The notes beneath the pieces were generated by a model that saw only the letters and a list, made by a program, of their open reading frames with translations, had not been told where the DNA came from and ran no database searches. 19,567 bases of DNA from Bacteriovoracaceae bacterium UBA4573 (GTDB taxonomy: Bacteria > Bdellovibrionota > UBA1018 > UBA923), in the NCBI GenBank assembly GCA_002387735.1, contig DGKJ01000023.1, positions 1 to 19,567 on the forward strand, written 5' to 3'. The position numbers and the translations under genes are program-made. This document shows positions 7,025 through 14,459 of this stretch, one piece after another. Within the stretch, counting starts at the first letter, position 1, and each line of letters begins with the position of its first letter.

Positions 7025-8432
7025 TTTTAAACTTCCTTAAGGCTTCGTATAATACACCGTGACTACGAACAAATGCGGCTACTTTTAAACGGCCAATGCC
7101 ATGATGGTGACTAATCGCTGCACCTTGTTCTTGGCATGCCTCCAGCAATGCATTCCAAACTTGATCATAGAACACTTCAGTTCCTTCTTCGTCTGGATTC
7201 CGCCCACAAAGCGTAAAATAGATATTTCCGCCGGAGTGGTAGAAATGTGAAAAATGAGCAAGAAGAACCAATAATCCACCTTCCGAAACTTTTTTGGCTG
7301 CAGCTTTTACCGCCAAATGTAGCTGTGGAAGCTTGGACCACGTCGTGGATACTTCGAAAGTGTCGAGGATCATTCTTCTATGACTTAATATCTGTTGCTG
7401 ACGATAGCTGATGTCATACCGTTTGGCCCACCATTCTTCGGCGGGATCAGCTCCCAAATTTTCCCAGCCAGAGAGTTGCGAAGCCATTTTATCTAATTCT
7501 CGCATGGTAAAATCGACGTACGGAAAATCTCCTTCGACCACCACGATGAGCTTTACGCCTGATTTGTATCCGTGCAGAAGTTTGCTCTCTTCTTCATCGT
7601 AAATGCGCACGGCGGCCGGGCGTAACCCAGCTTGCAGCCACTTGCGTACGCCATCAAGCGCATCCGGGGTGCTGGCCACATGGAACCCTAAAAATTTTCG
7701 ATCCTGAGGACTACGATGCACCTTGACCCATGCCGAGGTAAGCACTCCCAGTGTTCCTTCTGAACCTACGAACACGTGATTCCAGTCGGGCCCAACGGCC
7801 AGGCGCGGAGCCAAGGGCGTCGCAAAAATTTCGCCAGTCGGGAGCACACCTTCGACAGATAAAACCATGTCTTCGATCTTGCCGTAATGAGTAGACAATT
7901 GACCAGCTGCGCGGGTCGCTAAGTAACCTCCAAAGGACGAACAATAAATTGACGATGGAAAATGCCCCATCGTAAAACCACGAGCGTTTAAATTTTCTTC
8001 TAAAACCTGCCCAAGAATACCCGCCTGAACTTTGGCAACCATCGAAACTTCATCGAGAGCCTCGATGCGATCCATTTTTTTTAAGTCGAGCACTAGCGTA
8101 GGTCGCTTGGGGGCAGAACTCCGCGAGGGTGCAGAGGCAGAACCACACACACTGCTTCCAGCACCGTAGGGAATCACGACCCAATTCATTTCGTTGGCTA
8201 ATTTTAGTAATTTAGAAATCTGCCCTACTTCAACCGGTCGGACCACCGCATCGATATTCGCATCGTTCGGAAGACTCGCTTCACGGTCTAAAATCAAATT
8301 GCGGGGCCAAAGATCCTTGCTATAAACCCGTCTGGCGTAAAGATCGTCAACCACCTCAAATCCGGATGACTGAATCTCGCTGGAAAAGTTCTCTGCAAGG
8401 CTTTTTCCAAAAGCGGTCTCTAATTCTTTCAA
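6975..8432 (-). CDS. FAD-binding oxidoreductase, VAO family, AGPS/GlcD-like
   Basis: This 485-aa flavoprotein has the PCMH-type FAD fold: VVRPVEVGQISKLLKLAN near 63-80, the FAD loop IPYGAGSSVCG at about 87-97, HFPSSIYCSSFGGYLATRAA near 157-176, and YGKIEDMVLSVEGVLPTGE near 183-201. The C-terminal half carries a substrate-domain motif SHHHGIG near 448, and the protein ends DPRRILNPENLGL. These match alkyl-DHAP synthase (ether-lipid synthesis) and GlcD/D-lactate dehydrogenases. The HHH motif and the SSxGGYLATRAAG stretch lean towards AGPS. However, a coupled Fe-S subunit is typical of dehydrogenases and is not needed for AGPS chemistry, so the substrate is left open. The start is TTG 8432 with AGAGAGG about 6 nt upstream. 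It diverges from the cysteine desulfurase across 50 nt. Confidence 0.87.
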   Translation of the reverse strand: MKELETAFGKSLAENFSSEIQSSGFEVVDDLYARRVYSKDLWPRNLILDREASLPNDANIDAVVRPVEVGQISKLLKLANEMNWVVIPYGAGSSVCGSASAPSRSSAPKRPTLVLDLKKMDRIEALDEVSMVAKVQAGILGQVLEENLNARGFTMGHFPSSIYCSSFGGYLATRAAGQLSTHYGKIEDMVLSVEGVLPTGEIFATPLAPRLAVGPDWNHVFVGSEGTLGVLTSAWVKVHRSPQDRKFLGFHVASTPDALDGVRKWLQAGLRPAAVRIYDEEESKLLHGYKSGVKLIVVVEGDFPYVDFTMRELDKMASQLSGWENLGADPAEEWWAKRYDISYRQQQILSHRRMILDTFEVSTTWSKLPQLHLAVKAAAKKVSEGGLLVLLAHFSHFYHSGGNIYFTLCGRNPDEEGTEVFYDQVWNALLEACQEQGAAISHHHGIGRLKVAAFVRSHGVLYEALRKFKNELDPRRILNPENLGL

Positions 8433-8482
8433 GCAAGCCTCTCTATTTGAAAACCTGATTCGGAGCTGATATTGGGTTCCCT

Positions 8483-9718
8483 ATGGGGAACATATCTAAG
8501 GGCGCTGGCAACCTACCGTTTCAGATCTATTTTGACAATGCGGCGACTACGCCACTTTTACCGGAAGCATTGGAATGCCTAACCGAAACTAGCAGGGATA
8601 TCTACGGAAATTCCTCCTCTGCACATACGATCGGAAAACGATCGTCAGCGATTTTGAACGAGTCCAAAGCTACTTTCGCGGAACTATTCGGAGTTCCCCC
8701 CGAGCACGTCGTATTTACGTCCGGTGGGACGGAGTCCAACAATTTAGCGGTCTGGGGCGCTCTAGGCGGAATCGTTAATGTCTTCCATTGGCTAAAATCT
8801 CCTCGAGCGCGGGACGAGCAAATTCTTACTTCAGTTGTAGAACACGCAGCTACCCAGAAAATATTCGAACAGTTTGACCTTCTTGGAGCTAATGTGTCTT
8901 GGCTCGGAGTAAACTCGGAATGTTTAATTGATAGCAATACTCTTTCGAACTCTTTGGCAAACAATCAAAGAGTTCGAATTTTGAGCCTGCACCATGTTCA
9001 AAACGAGATCGGCGCCGTACAACCAATCCGCCAAATCGCCGATCAAGTTCGAGAACACTCTCCAGAAGCTCTCGTACATATCGATGCGATCCAATCTTTC
9101 GCCAAAATCCCTGTAGACCTTGAAGCGCTGAACGTTGATCTCGTTAGTGTTAGTGGTCATAAAATCGGCGGCCCCAAGGGAATTGGCGCTCTAGTATTAG
9201 GACGAAGATTTGCCGACCGAAAACCCAAACTAGGCACGATTTTGGCTGGCTCGGGCCAGCAAGACGGCCTAAGACCTGGAACGGTGCCAGTGCCGCTCAT
9301 CGCTTCGTTTGCCACTGCGGCCAAGCTCGGAATTAGTCGACTCGAGAATCAACGCCGCACACTTGAAACTCTAAGAAATCGATTGGCCGAGAAACTGAAT
9401 GGAATTGCAACCGTCAATGGTCCTTCGGATTTGTCGTTTAACAGTCCGTTTCGGGCACCTCAAACGCTTAATTTTTCACTCACACCCGTTCAAGCTTCTT
9501 CGGTGGTCGAAGTTCTTTCCGCAAAAGGTATATGCATCTCCGCCGGTTCCGCGTGTCAATCAAGTGGATCTCGAGGAAGCGAGGTGCTTTTAAGAATGGG
9601 TCTGGGTGCTTCGCGGGCTCAGAGTGCACTTAGGGCCAGTTTTTCGGTCAAAAACTCTGTCGAAGAAGTGGATATTCTAGCTGAAGCTCTCAATGAATGT
9701 TTGAGAATTGGCCACTGA
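8483..9718 (+). CDS. Cysteine desulfurase (NifS/IscS family)
   Basis: The 411-aa PLP enzyme releases sulfur from cysteine for Fe-S clusters, thio-tRNA or other sulfur transfer. Seen in order are YFDNAATTP at 16-24, TSGGTESNN near 79-87, EHAA with His121, the cofactor region DAIQ with Asp201, the PLP lysine in SGHKIGGPKG (Lys227), GSGQQDGLRPGT near 256-267, and the catalytic cysteine in SAGSACQSSG (Cys358). The position of that cysteine and the extended loop fit the NifS/IscS class rather than SufS. It stands alone, without iscU, iscA or a regulator beside it, so it could equally serve tRNA thiolation. ATG 8483 has no Shine-Dalgarno at a normal distance; GGAG lies 17 nt upstream. I cannot choose between iscS and nifS names. 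Confidence 0.93.
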   Translation: MGNISKGAGNLPFQIYFDNAATTPLLPEALECLTETSRDIYGNSSSAHTIGKRSSAILNESKATFAELFGVPPEHVVFTSGGTESNNLAVWGALGGIVNVFHWLKSPRARDEQILTSVVEHAATQKIFEQFDLLGANVSWLGVNSECLIDSNTLSNSLANNQRVRILSLHHVQNEIGAVQPIRQIADQVREHSPEALVHIDAIQSFAKIPVDLEALNVDLVSVSGHKIGGPKGIGALVLGRRFADRKPKLGTILAGSGQQDGLRPGTVPVPLIASFATAAKLGISRLENQRRTLETLRNRLAEKLNGIATVNGPSDLSFNSPFRAPQTLNFSLTPVQASSVVEVLSAKGICISAGSACQSSGSRGSEVLLRMGLGASRAQSALRASFSVKNSVEEVDILAEALNECLRIGH

Positions 9719-9736
9719 TTCTCTTAAAGTTTTCAC

Positions 9737-10447
9737 CTAATTCTTCTGATTGCTGGTTTTTAAATTATCAATTCGTTGAAGCTCGTTTTCGAAAGCGTCG
9801 AGATCTTTTTTCTGCATTTCGAGTTGCTTGGTCCACTTTTTAACTTCACCTTTGTTGGCCTCAACAGAGGATCTTTGGCCTTTGAGCTGAGTTTCTAGTT
9901 CGTTTTCCATTTTTTTTAGGTCCTCAAGCGCACTTTTGTAGGATCCAACATTTTTTTCCCAAAGGGCTCGAGCCTTTACTACTTTTTCAATATTTTCCTG
10001 ATCCACTTCTATATTTTCCTGCAGCAACTTTAGATTTTCCTGAAGTTGCGCCACTCTTTTTTTGGTGATCTCAATGTCTTTTTTGGTCATCTCGACCATT
10101 TCTTCGTCTTTTTGTAAGGTCCTTTTGAAATCTTCCTCAGATTTTTTGGTTTCCTCGAAAGATCGCTGAACGCGCTCCAAGTTTTTTTTCACGTCATTTG
10201 AAGCATTTTTTTTGGCCTCAATTTCTTGTTCCAGCAATGTCAGGTTCTTTTCGCCGGTGCGAATGTTTGCAGATAGCGTATCGAGATTTTTGGTAATGTC
10301 TTCGATATTACGCCTAATTTTCGCAAGATTTTCGCTAATTTCTTCTCTAGCTTTTTGTTTGGCCGTCTGACCCAGAGCTACAGAGGTTAGAAAAAACCCA
10401 AGGCCTGCGAGAAATAGTGCTTTTACTTGAAGAGTTCCGAAAACCAT
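9737..10447 (-). CDS. Periplasmic coiled-coil protein
   Basis: The 236-aa protein has a Sec signal peptide (hydrophobic residues 8-22, cleavage likely after ALG at 24-26). After that it is almost entirely charged heptad-type sequence, residues 28-230, very rich in Glu, Lys, Leu, Asn and Gln, with no cysteine. It should form a long coiled coil in the periplasm, like the coiled-coil part of EnvC-type or SMC-like envelope proteins, but no LytM or other catalytic domain is present. The start ATG 10447 lies 25 nt inside the end of the TlpA-like gene and has AAGGAG 8 nt before it. The overlap suggests the two products are made together. No specific function can be assigned. Confidence 0.82.
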   Translation of the reverse strand: MVFGTLQVKALFLAGLGFFLTSVALGQTAKQKAREEISENLAKIRRNIEDITKNLDTLSANIRTGEKNLTLLEQEIEAKKNASNDVKKNLERVQRSFEETKKSEEDFKRTLQKDEEMVEMTKKDIEITKKRVAQLQENLKLLQENIEVDQENIEKVVKARALWEKNVGSYKSALEDLKKMENELETQLKGQRSSVEANKGEVKKWTKQLEMQKKDLDAFENELQRIDNLKTSNQKN

Positions 10448-10989
10448 TGCCTTATCTCCTTACTATTCCAATCCTGGGCTCCGTCGAAACGCCTGAGGAT
10501 TTTTCCATTTTTTACTACAAAGGTCTCGGGAAACTTTTGAACTCCATATTGCGCGGCTACTTTTCCCTGAGTGTCTATCAAGATCGTAAACGGTAACTTG
10601 GCAGTTGGCCAAAACTTCTTTTCGGCAAACATGCGGTCGATACTGCCCACGTCTTCGTCGACACTAGGAGCCAAAATGACCAGGCCCAGTTCGCGGCTCG
10701 CCCATTCAGAAAACACCAGGAGCGAAGGCATCTCTTCGATGCAGGGTGGGCACCAGGACGCCCAGAAGTTAACCAAGACAATCTTGTTTTGATAGTCTTC
10801 TAACGAGTGCTCCTTGGCTACCCGATGCTCGGGTAAACGAAACGGGGGCGCAGGCATTTCTGCGCCGCCGCCTAGGCGTTCCTGAGGTATTTCGATCGGT
10901 GTGGTGGGTTTGGACCCAAACCAATAGGCGACCGCAACCAGAAAAAATGATCCAATAAGTCCGATTTGTATAAATTTCTTTCTATTCAT
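10423..10989 (-). CDS. TlpA/ResA-like membrane-anchored thioredoxin
   Basis: The 188-aa protein has an N-terminal membrane anchor (about residues 8-24) and a periplasmic thioredoxin fold. The active site is VNFWASWCPPC, with the redox cysteines at 79 and 83... the WCPPC motif typical of TlpA, ResA and CcmG. The cis-proline region is KFPETFVV (Pro154). Such proteins usually reduce disulfides in the envelope, for example in apocytochrome c or other cysteine proteins. No cytochrome maturation genes lie nearby. The coiled-coil partner encoded downstream has no cysteine, so it is not an obvious substrate. The Cys-containing secreted protein at 13124-14269 is a possible client, though this is only inference. 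The start is ATG 10989 with AAGGGA 6 nt upstream. Confidence 0.9.
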   Translation of the reverse strand: MNRKKFIQIGLIGSFFLVAVAYWFGSKPTTPIEIPQERLGGGAEMPAPPFRLPEHRVAKEHSLEDYQNKIVLVNFWASWCPPCIEEMPSLLVFSEWASRELGLVILAPSVDEDVGSIDRMFAEKKFWPTAKLPFTILIDTQGKVAAQYGVQKFPETFVVKNGKILRRFDGAQDWNSKEIRQWFSELFK

Positions 10990-11093
10990 GGTTCATCCCT
11001 TGAGCGCCCCACCATACGGCAAATTTTTCTACTTTTACAACCATGTCCGGCAGACACCCTAAATAATGCATCGCACCACATTTCTTTGCCGAT

Positions 11094-11122
11094 TTGAACT
11101 CGGACGAAAATCTTCATATACT
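11094..11122 (+). promoter_or_regulatory. Sigma-70 promoter for the HNH nuclease gene
   Basis: TTGAAC (11094-11099) and TATACT (11117-11122) are spaced by exactly 17 nt, close to consensus. The expected transcription start, 6-9 nt after the -10, is about 11128-11131, which is at or just before the ATG at 11131. The mRNA would be leaderless or have at most a few leader bases. Confidence 0.7.
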
Positions 11123-11130
11123 TGGGGAGT

Positions 11131-11664
11131 ATGGACCATGTCTTGGTTCTCAATGCGTCTTTCGAACCGATCGTAGTGATTCACTGGCAAAAGGCCATGC
11201 AGTTATTGTTTCAGGGCAAGGTAGAGGTCCTGGAAGAATACGAGCGGGAGATTCGCACAGTTAGTCTTACATTTCGTCTGCCTTCGGTATTGCGTTTAAT
11301 CAAATACATCCCAATTGCTCGAAAAAAGAACATCGTGCGCTTTTCACGCGCCAATATTTTCGTACGCGATGGTTTTTGTTGCCAGTATTGCGGTCGAAAG
11401 CGGGCGCGCCACGAGCTCACTCTCGATCATATTGTTCCCGTGGTCCAGGGTGGCCGAAAAACTTGGGAAAACATCGTCACCGCCTGCATACAATGCAACC
11501 AACGAAAGGGCGGGCGCACTCCGCACGAAGCCGGAATGCGTTTGATTTGCCGTCCAGCGGAGCCGCAGTGGTTACCCACTTTTACGATCCGTTATCGCTT
11601 GAATTCCGCTCCTGAAACCTGGAAACTGTATTTCTCGTGGAACATTCAAACCGGCTCAGCATAG
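11131..11664 (+). CDS. HNH endonuclease
   Basis: The 177-aa protein contains a zinc-type HNH domain at about residues 80-135: CQYC (Cys84, Cys87), the metal-binding LTLDHIVP with Asp99-His100, the central Asn114 in WENIV, and a second CIQC pair (Cys119, Cys122) followed by NQRKGGRTP. The N-terminal VLVLNASFEP matches stand-alone bacterial HNH proteins of this size, whose biological role is mostly unknown; they are probably DNA nicking or repair enzymes. ATG 11131 is chosen over an in-frame TTG at 11122 because the family begins here and the predicted transcript starts next to it. The GGGGAG before the ATG is too close to act as a normal ribosome binding site. The last 28 nt overlap the next gene. 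Confidence 0.88.
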   Translation: MDHVLVLNASFEPIVVIHWQKAMQLLFQGKVEVLEEYEREIRTVSLTFRLPSVLRLIKYIPIARKKNIVRFSRANIFVRDGFCCQYCGRKRARHELTLDHIVPVVQGGRKTWENIVTACIQCNQRKGGRTPHEAGMRLICRPAEPQWLPTFTIRYRLNSAPETWKLYFSWNIQTGSA

Positions 11665-13106
11665 AGGGTCGCGACAAACAACTCCCGTCATTTGCCGAAA
11701 GAGTTTATAAGGCGCATTTTGGCTTCCTAAAAGAGGCTCTCGAGACTTTCGTACCGCCGGAAGCGTGGAATGAAGTAAAGGTCTCGTACGCTCGTCGAAT
11801 TCGAGTCGAGGGTTACGAGTGGTCTAATGGAAAGTACACCCATTTGGGGGTTTACGGAGTACTTTTCCAGGTTTTACTTTCACGAACCGACTTACTCGAA
11901 TACTTAGACCTACCGTTTGAACGGGGCTACCTTCTATGGCTCCGAGATCGCTACGATCTTTCACCTCGCGACCTCGGAGCGGCCGTACGGTGTTCCGAAG
12001 GAACTGTTCGAACAAGAATTTTGCAATCCCGTAAAACTACGTTGGAGAGGCTTCGTTCGCTTGAACCGATCGAACTAAACTTTTCAAGAAAATCCAATAA
12101 GACGACTCATCATTATTGTATTCAGTCTCAAGAAATCGTTGAAAACTGGACGCCCGTTATATCAGCCACCGGACCGCTACGAACAAATTTTTCCGTCGAC
12201 TTACCAGCAGTTGTAGCCGAGAGCCTAGATTCGAATACTGGTAGCTGCGAGGGTTGCGTAAACTATGCCGAGGCACGGGCTCGCGGATACATTTATGCGC
12301 AAAAGCGGCAGAATTTAAATTTAACGTCTGACCGATCACAGATTGGCACCGCTGAATTTGAGGCAAACCAGGCGGACTCTGAGTCAGATTTTCCGATTCG
12401 CGCAATCCTAGAGAAAAAAGAACATTCGCTCTCTTTAAACTGGGAAGCTGCGCCTTGGTATCTAAAGATCATTATTGAGGGTTTTCTCGCAACTAGCCTA
12501 ATTGTGGGAGTGGTGCTGGCAGTTCCTCGCATCAAATCACTCTACGAGTACTGGCTAGAAAAAAGATTCGACTTATACAGCATAACCGAGGTGGCTTCGA
12601 ATCTTTCGTCGGAACTGGTTGACGTGGCCCAAACCATCTCAGAGGAAAAGCCATCGGAAAGTGAAATATACGGCCCAGCAGACCCTCCGACGACGGATTC
12701 ACTAGCCGTCGTGGCGCGAACCAGAAAAGAGCTCCCGTCTTCCAAGCCAACGCAAGAGAAAATCGCCATACAAGCGGAGACCGAATTTGGTGGGGGCGAG
12801 TCTCTTGCAACAGCTTCTTCCAAAATTTTCAGGGTATTTTTGAAAACCGACTCTCCCGAATCGCTTTCGGAAAATGTTTTGCAGATTTTATCAAAGGTTG
12901 AACACAAGGCTGCCGATGATGCGATCCCACTCGGATCCCAGATTCCTGGTGGCGTACTGATTGACGTTTATGTTCCCGTGAAGAATTACACCTCGATAAT
13001 CAATGAGGTCACTAAACTCGGTGACTCAAAGCTAATTATTACATCCGCGAAGGGGAAATTAGTTCCCGGAAAAGCCAGAATCCGAATCTGGATTCAGAGA
13101 ATTTAG
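11637..13106 (+). CDS. Membrane-spanning HTH regulator: sigma-region-4-like HTH, one TM helix, periplasmic domain
   Basis: The 489-aa protein starts at GTG 11637, inside the end of the HNH gene, with no strong Shine-Dalgarno. The cytoplasmic part has a helix-turn-helix at about 103-138 (YDLSPRDLGAAVRCSEGTVR), like region 4 of ECF sigma factors, but no clear region 2. A CEGC pair at 204-207 followed by an acidic helix recalls the zinc motif of anti-sigma factors, with the usual histidine replaced. One membrane helix lies at about 274-297. A Ser/Glu/Pro-rich linker (310-390) and a folded domain (395-489) should be periplasmic. The C-terminal domain resembles, by eye, DUF4349/anti-sigma sensor domains. 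It may sense envelope state and act at DNA from the membrane. I do not know a characterised homologue. Confidence 0.72.
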   Translation: MEHSNRLSIEGRDKQLPSFAERVYKAHFGFLKEALETFVPPEAWNEVKVSYARRIRVEGYEWSNGKYTHLGVYGVLFQVLLSRTDLLEYLDLPFERGYLLWLRDRYDLSPRDLGAAVRCSEGTVRTRILQSRKTTLERLRSLEPIELNFSRKSNKTTHHYCIQSQEIVENWTPVISATGPLRTNFSVDLPAVVAESLDSNTGSCEGCVNYAEARARGYIYAQKRQNLNLTSDRSQIGTAEFEANQADSESDFPIRAILEKKEHSLSLNWEAAPWYLKIIIEGFLATSLIVGVVLAVPRIKSLYEYWLEKRFDLYSITEVASNLSSELVDVAQTISEEKPSESEIYGPADPPTTDSLAVVARTRKELPSSKPTQEKIAIQAETEFGGGESLATASSKIFRVFLKTDSPESLSENVLQILSKVEHKAADDAIPLGSQIPGGVLIDVYVPVKNYTSIINEVTKLGDSKLIITSAKGKLVPGKARIRIWIQRI

Positions 13107-13123
13107 AAATTTTCTTAATATTG

Positions 13124-14269
13124 CTAGGGGCTGGTGGGGTCCATTAGTGTTTGCAAACCATCGAGAATCTGCTGTTCGGTCGGCTTTGCGGGCGTTCTGC
13201 CCGGGCTGTTGGGATCGCTGCCTTGAGCATTTTTAGGATCGTTTGCCAAAGACCGATTTACGGCATTTTTGGTGATGGGGTTCACGATGGTTAGTGTTTC
13301 GATTTTCCCTTTCGGGGCTTTTTTAAGTCCACCGGCGTATTCCTTGGGGTCCAGGTCACGAATAAGTACGTCCATTTTATCCATGAGTCCCTTGAATATC
13401 TGAGCCGATAATTTTCCAGTATAGACCTTCTGTTGGCGTGCGGCGTCTTGGACTGCGAGGGTCGCTCTCTCTGTGTCGAGACCGTACTTTGCCGCAACTC
13501 GTTGATTCACTTTTTCGACAGCCTCGTTAAGCGCTTCATCGCGAGCTCCCGAGTCGACTTCGATCCCTGGCCTTGGAACACCTTTTATACCAAGTCCCAA
13601 AGCAATATGTGGGTCGGTTACATCGACGTCAGATACGGCGTTGTAGGATTCGTTTGAGTTATAGACCTGGGAACCGTGTGAACTAATGGCTGCGCGATCA
13701 ATATCTTTAGCTCGAATGCTTTGGGCGTTGGCTCGGCTTTTTGAATATAAGTCATACAAGACGCCGCCTTCGATTGTTGCACCGGCTGTAGTTACGTCGA
13801 GCACCTCGAGCTGTCCTTGGGAGCTGAGCAATTCCTTTCGGGCCCTATTGAGTTTGGGCACTTGCCGCCTTATTTGAGCGTCCGCATCGAGACGCGCCCT
13901 TTTCCACCGGCCAATGCAACGGTCGATTCCCTCGGTTTGCAGGCACATTCCGTCGTCCTGATATTCGGCGTACGACTTGGCAGAGGTGTGACGACCAGCG
14001 CCCTTTGCTTTAAAATGTTCGAGCTCTTCGATAACCCGACTAAGATAGTTACGATTCATTCTCAATAGGTTGATACTCTCACTTGCCAGGCGGTTATGTC
14101 CGCATAGGGCGTTGAAGCGTGCTAATTCGTCGCCTCCGACGGCTAGGGCCTCGTCGCGGGTCTGTTGGTTCGCACACTGTTGTTCGAGCGAAGGCGTCTG
14201 CGCGAACCCCGAAGGGGCCAGCAGAGAACCTAGAATGACTGAAATTGACCAAAAGTATTTTCGGACCAT
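13124..14269 (-). CDS. Secreted protein of unknown function with four cysteines
   Basis: The 381-aa protein starts at ATG 14269. A longer frame from TTG 14290 is rejected because the signal peptide begins exactly at this ATG (MVRKYFWSISVILGSLLAP, cleavage after GFA at about residue 23) and the -10 box lies over the TTG. The mature part has cysteines near 32, 56, 109 and 118, which could form two disulfides. A helical region follows to about 155, then a mixed region with a conserved-looking DPHIALGLGIKGVPRPGIE, and a low-complexity Asn/Pro/Ser-rich end. No known family is recognised. It converges on the HTH-membrane gene with 17 nt between stops. A periplasmic or surface location is likely. 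Confidence 0.75.
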   Translation of the reverse strand: MVRKYFWSISVILGSLLAPSGFAQTPSLEQQCANQQTRDEALAVGGDELARFNALCGHNRLASESINLLRMNRNYLSRVIEELEHFKAKGAGRHTSAKSYAEYQDDGMCLQTEGIDRCIGRWKRARLDADAQIRRQVPKLNRARKELLSSQGQLEVLDVTTAGATIEGGVLYDLYSKSRANAQSIRAKDIDRAAISSHGSQVYNSNESYNAVSDVDVTDPHIALGLGIKGVPRPGIEVDSGARDEALNEAVEKVNQRVAAKYGLDTERATLAVQDAARQQKVYTGKLSAQIFKGLMDKMDVLIRDLDPKEYAGGLKKAPKGKIETLTIVNPITKNAVNRSLANDPKNAQGSDPNSPGRTPAKPTEQQILDGLQTLMDPTSP

Positions 14270-14280
14270 AACAGTCGATA

Positions 14281-14289
14281 ATTGTAGCA
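14281..14289 (-). promoter_or_regulatory. Extended -10 promoter for the secreted protein gene
   Basis: On the minus strand TGCTACAAT (14289-14281) is an extended -10 element. A weak -35 (TTCTCA, 4 of 6) lies 17 nt before the hexamer. The predicted start is near 14275, only about 6 nt before ATG 14269, and no Shine-Dalgarno is present. Confidence 0.5.
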
Positions 14290-14375
14290 AATTTCAACTA
14301 GCTTGAGAACCTAGATAGGGGTCTAAATAAACCTTAAAGGGTCATATTTTCCCTATTAATATCAATTAGATAAAC

Positions 14376-14412
14376 AAAAAAGGCTGTTTAACCCGAAGAT
14401 TAAACAGCCTTT
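14376..14412 (-). terminator. Strong intrinsic terminator of the ribosomal protein operon
   Basis: AAAGGCTGTTTAA (minus 14412-14400) pairs perfectly with TTAAACAGCCTTT (14391-14379). The 8-nt loop TCTTCGGG can close further as a C-UUCG-G tetraloop, one of the most stable RNA loops. A T-run ending at 14376 follows on the minus strand, 48 nt after the rplQ stop. It should end the secY-to-rplQ transcript. The reverse orientation has only a weak T-run. Confidence 0.9.
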
Positions 14413-14459
14413 AACTTTTGAAACTAGCCTAAGCTAGCAAGCAAACAGGACGTCGGTAA

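Noticed and set aside
8433..8482. Divergent promoters between the FAD oxidase and the cysteine desulfurase
   Set aside because: A TTGAAA and a GATATT are present, but the spacing is 15 nt and the match poor; nothing convincing in either direction.
9700..9736. Hairpin GAGAAT/ATTCTC across the cysteine desulfurase stop as a terminator
   Set aside because: Only 6 bp with a 9-nt loop and no clean T-run; too weak to report.
11131..11664. HNH protein as a homing endonuclease or part of a restriction system or prophage
   Set aside because: No methylase, intron, terminase or phage gene nearby; its small size and N-terminus match stand-alone chromosomal HNH proteins.
12542..12907. 121-codon frame opposite the linker of the membrane HTH protein
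   Set aside because: No ribosome binding site or recognisable sequence; low-complexity shadow of the Ser/Glu-rich linker.
13060..13123. Terminator between the convergent HTH-membrane and secreted-protein genes
   Set aside because: GAATCC/GGATTC can form a 6-bp stem, but it lies within the coding end and has only a broken T-run after it.
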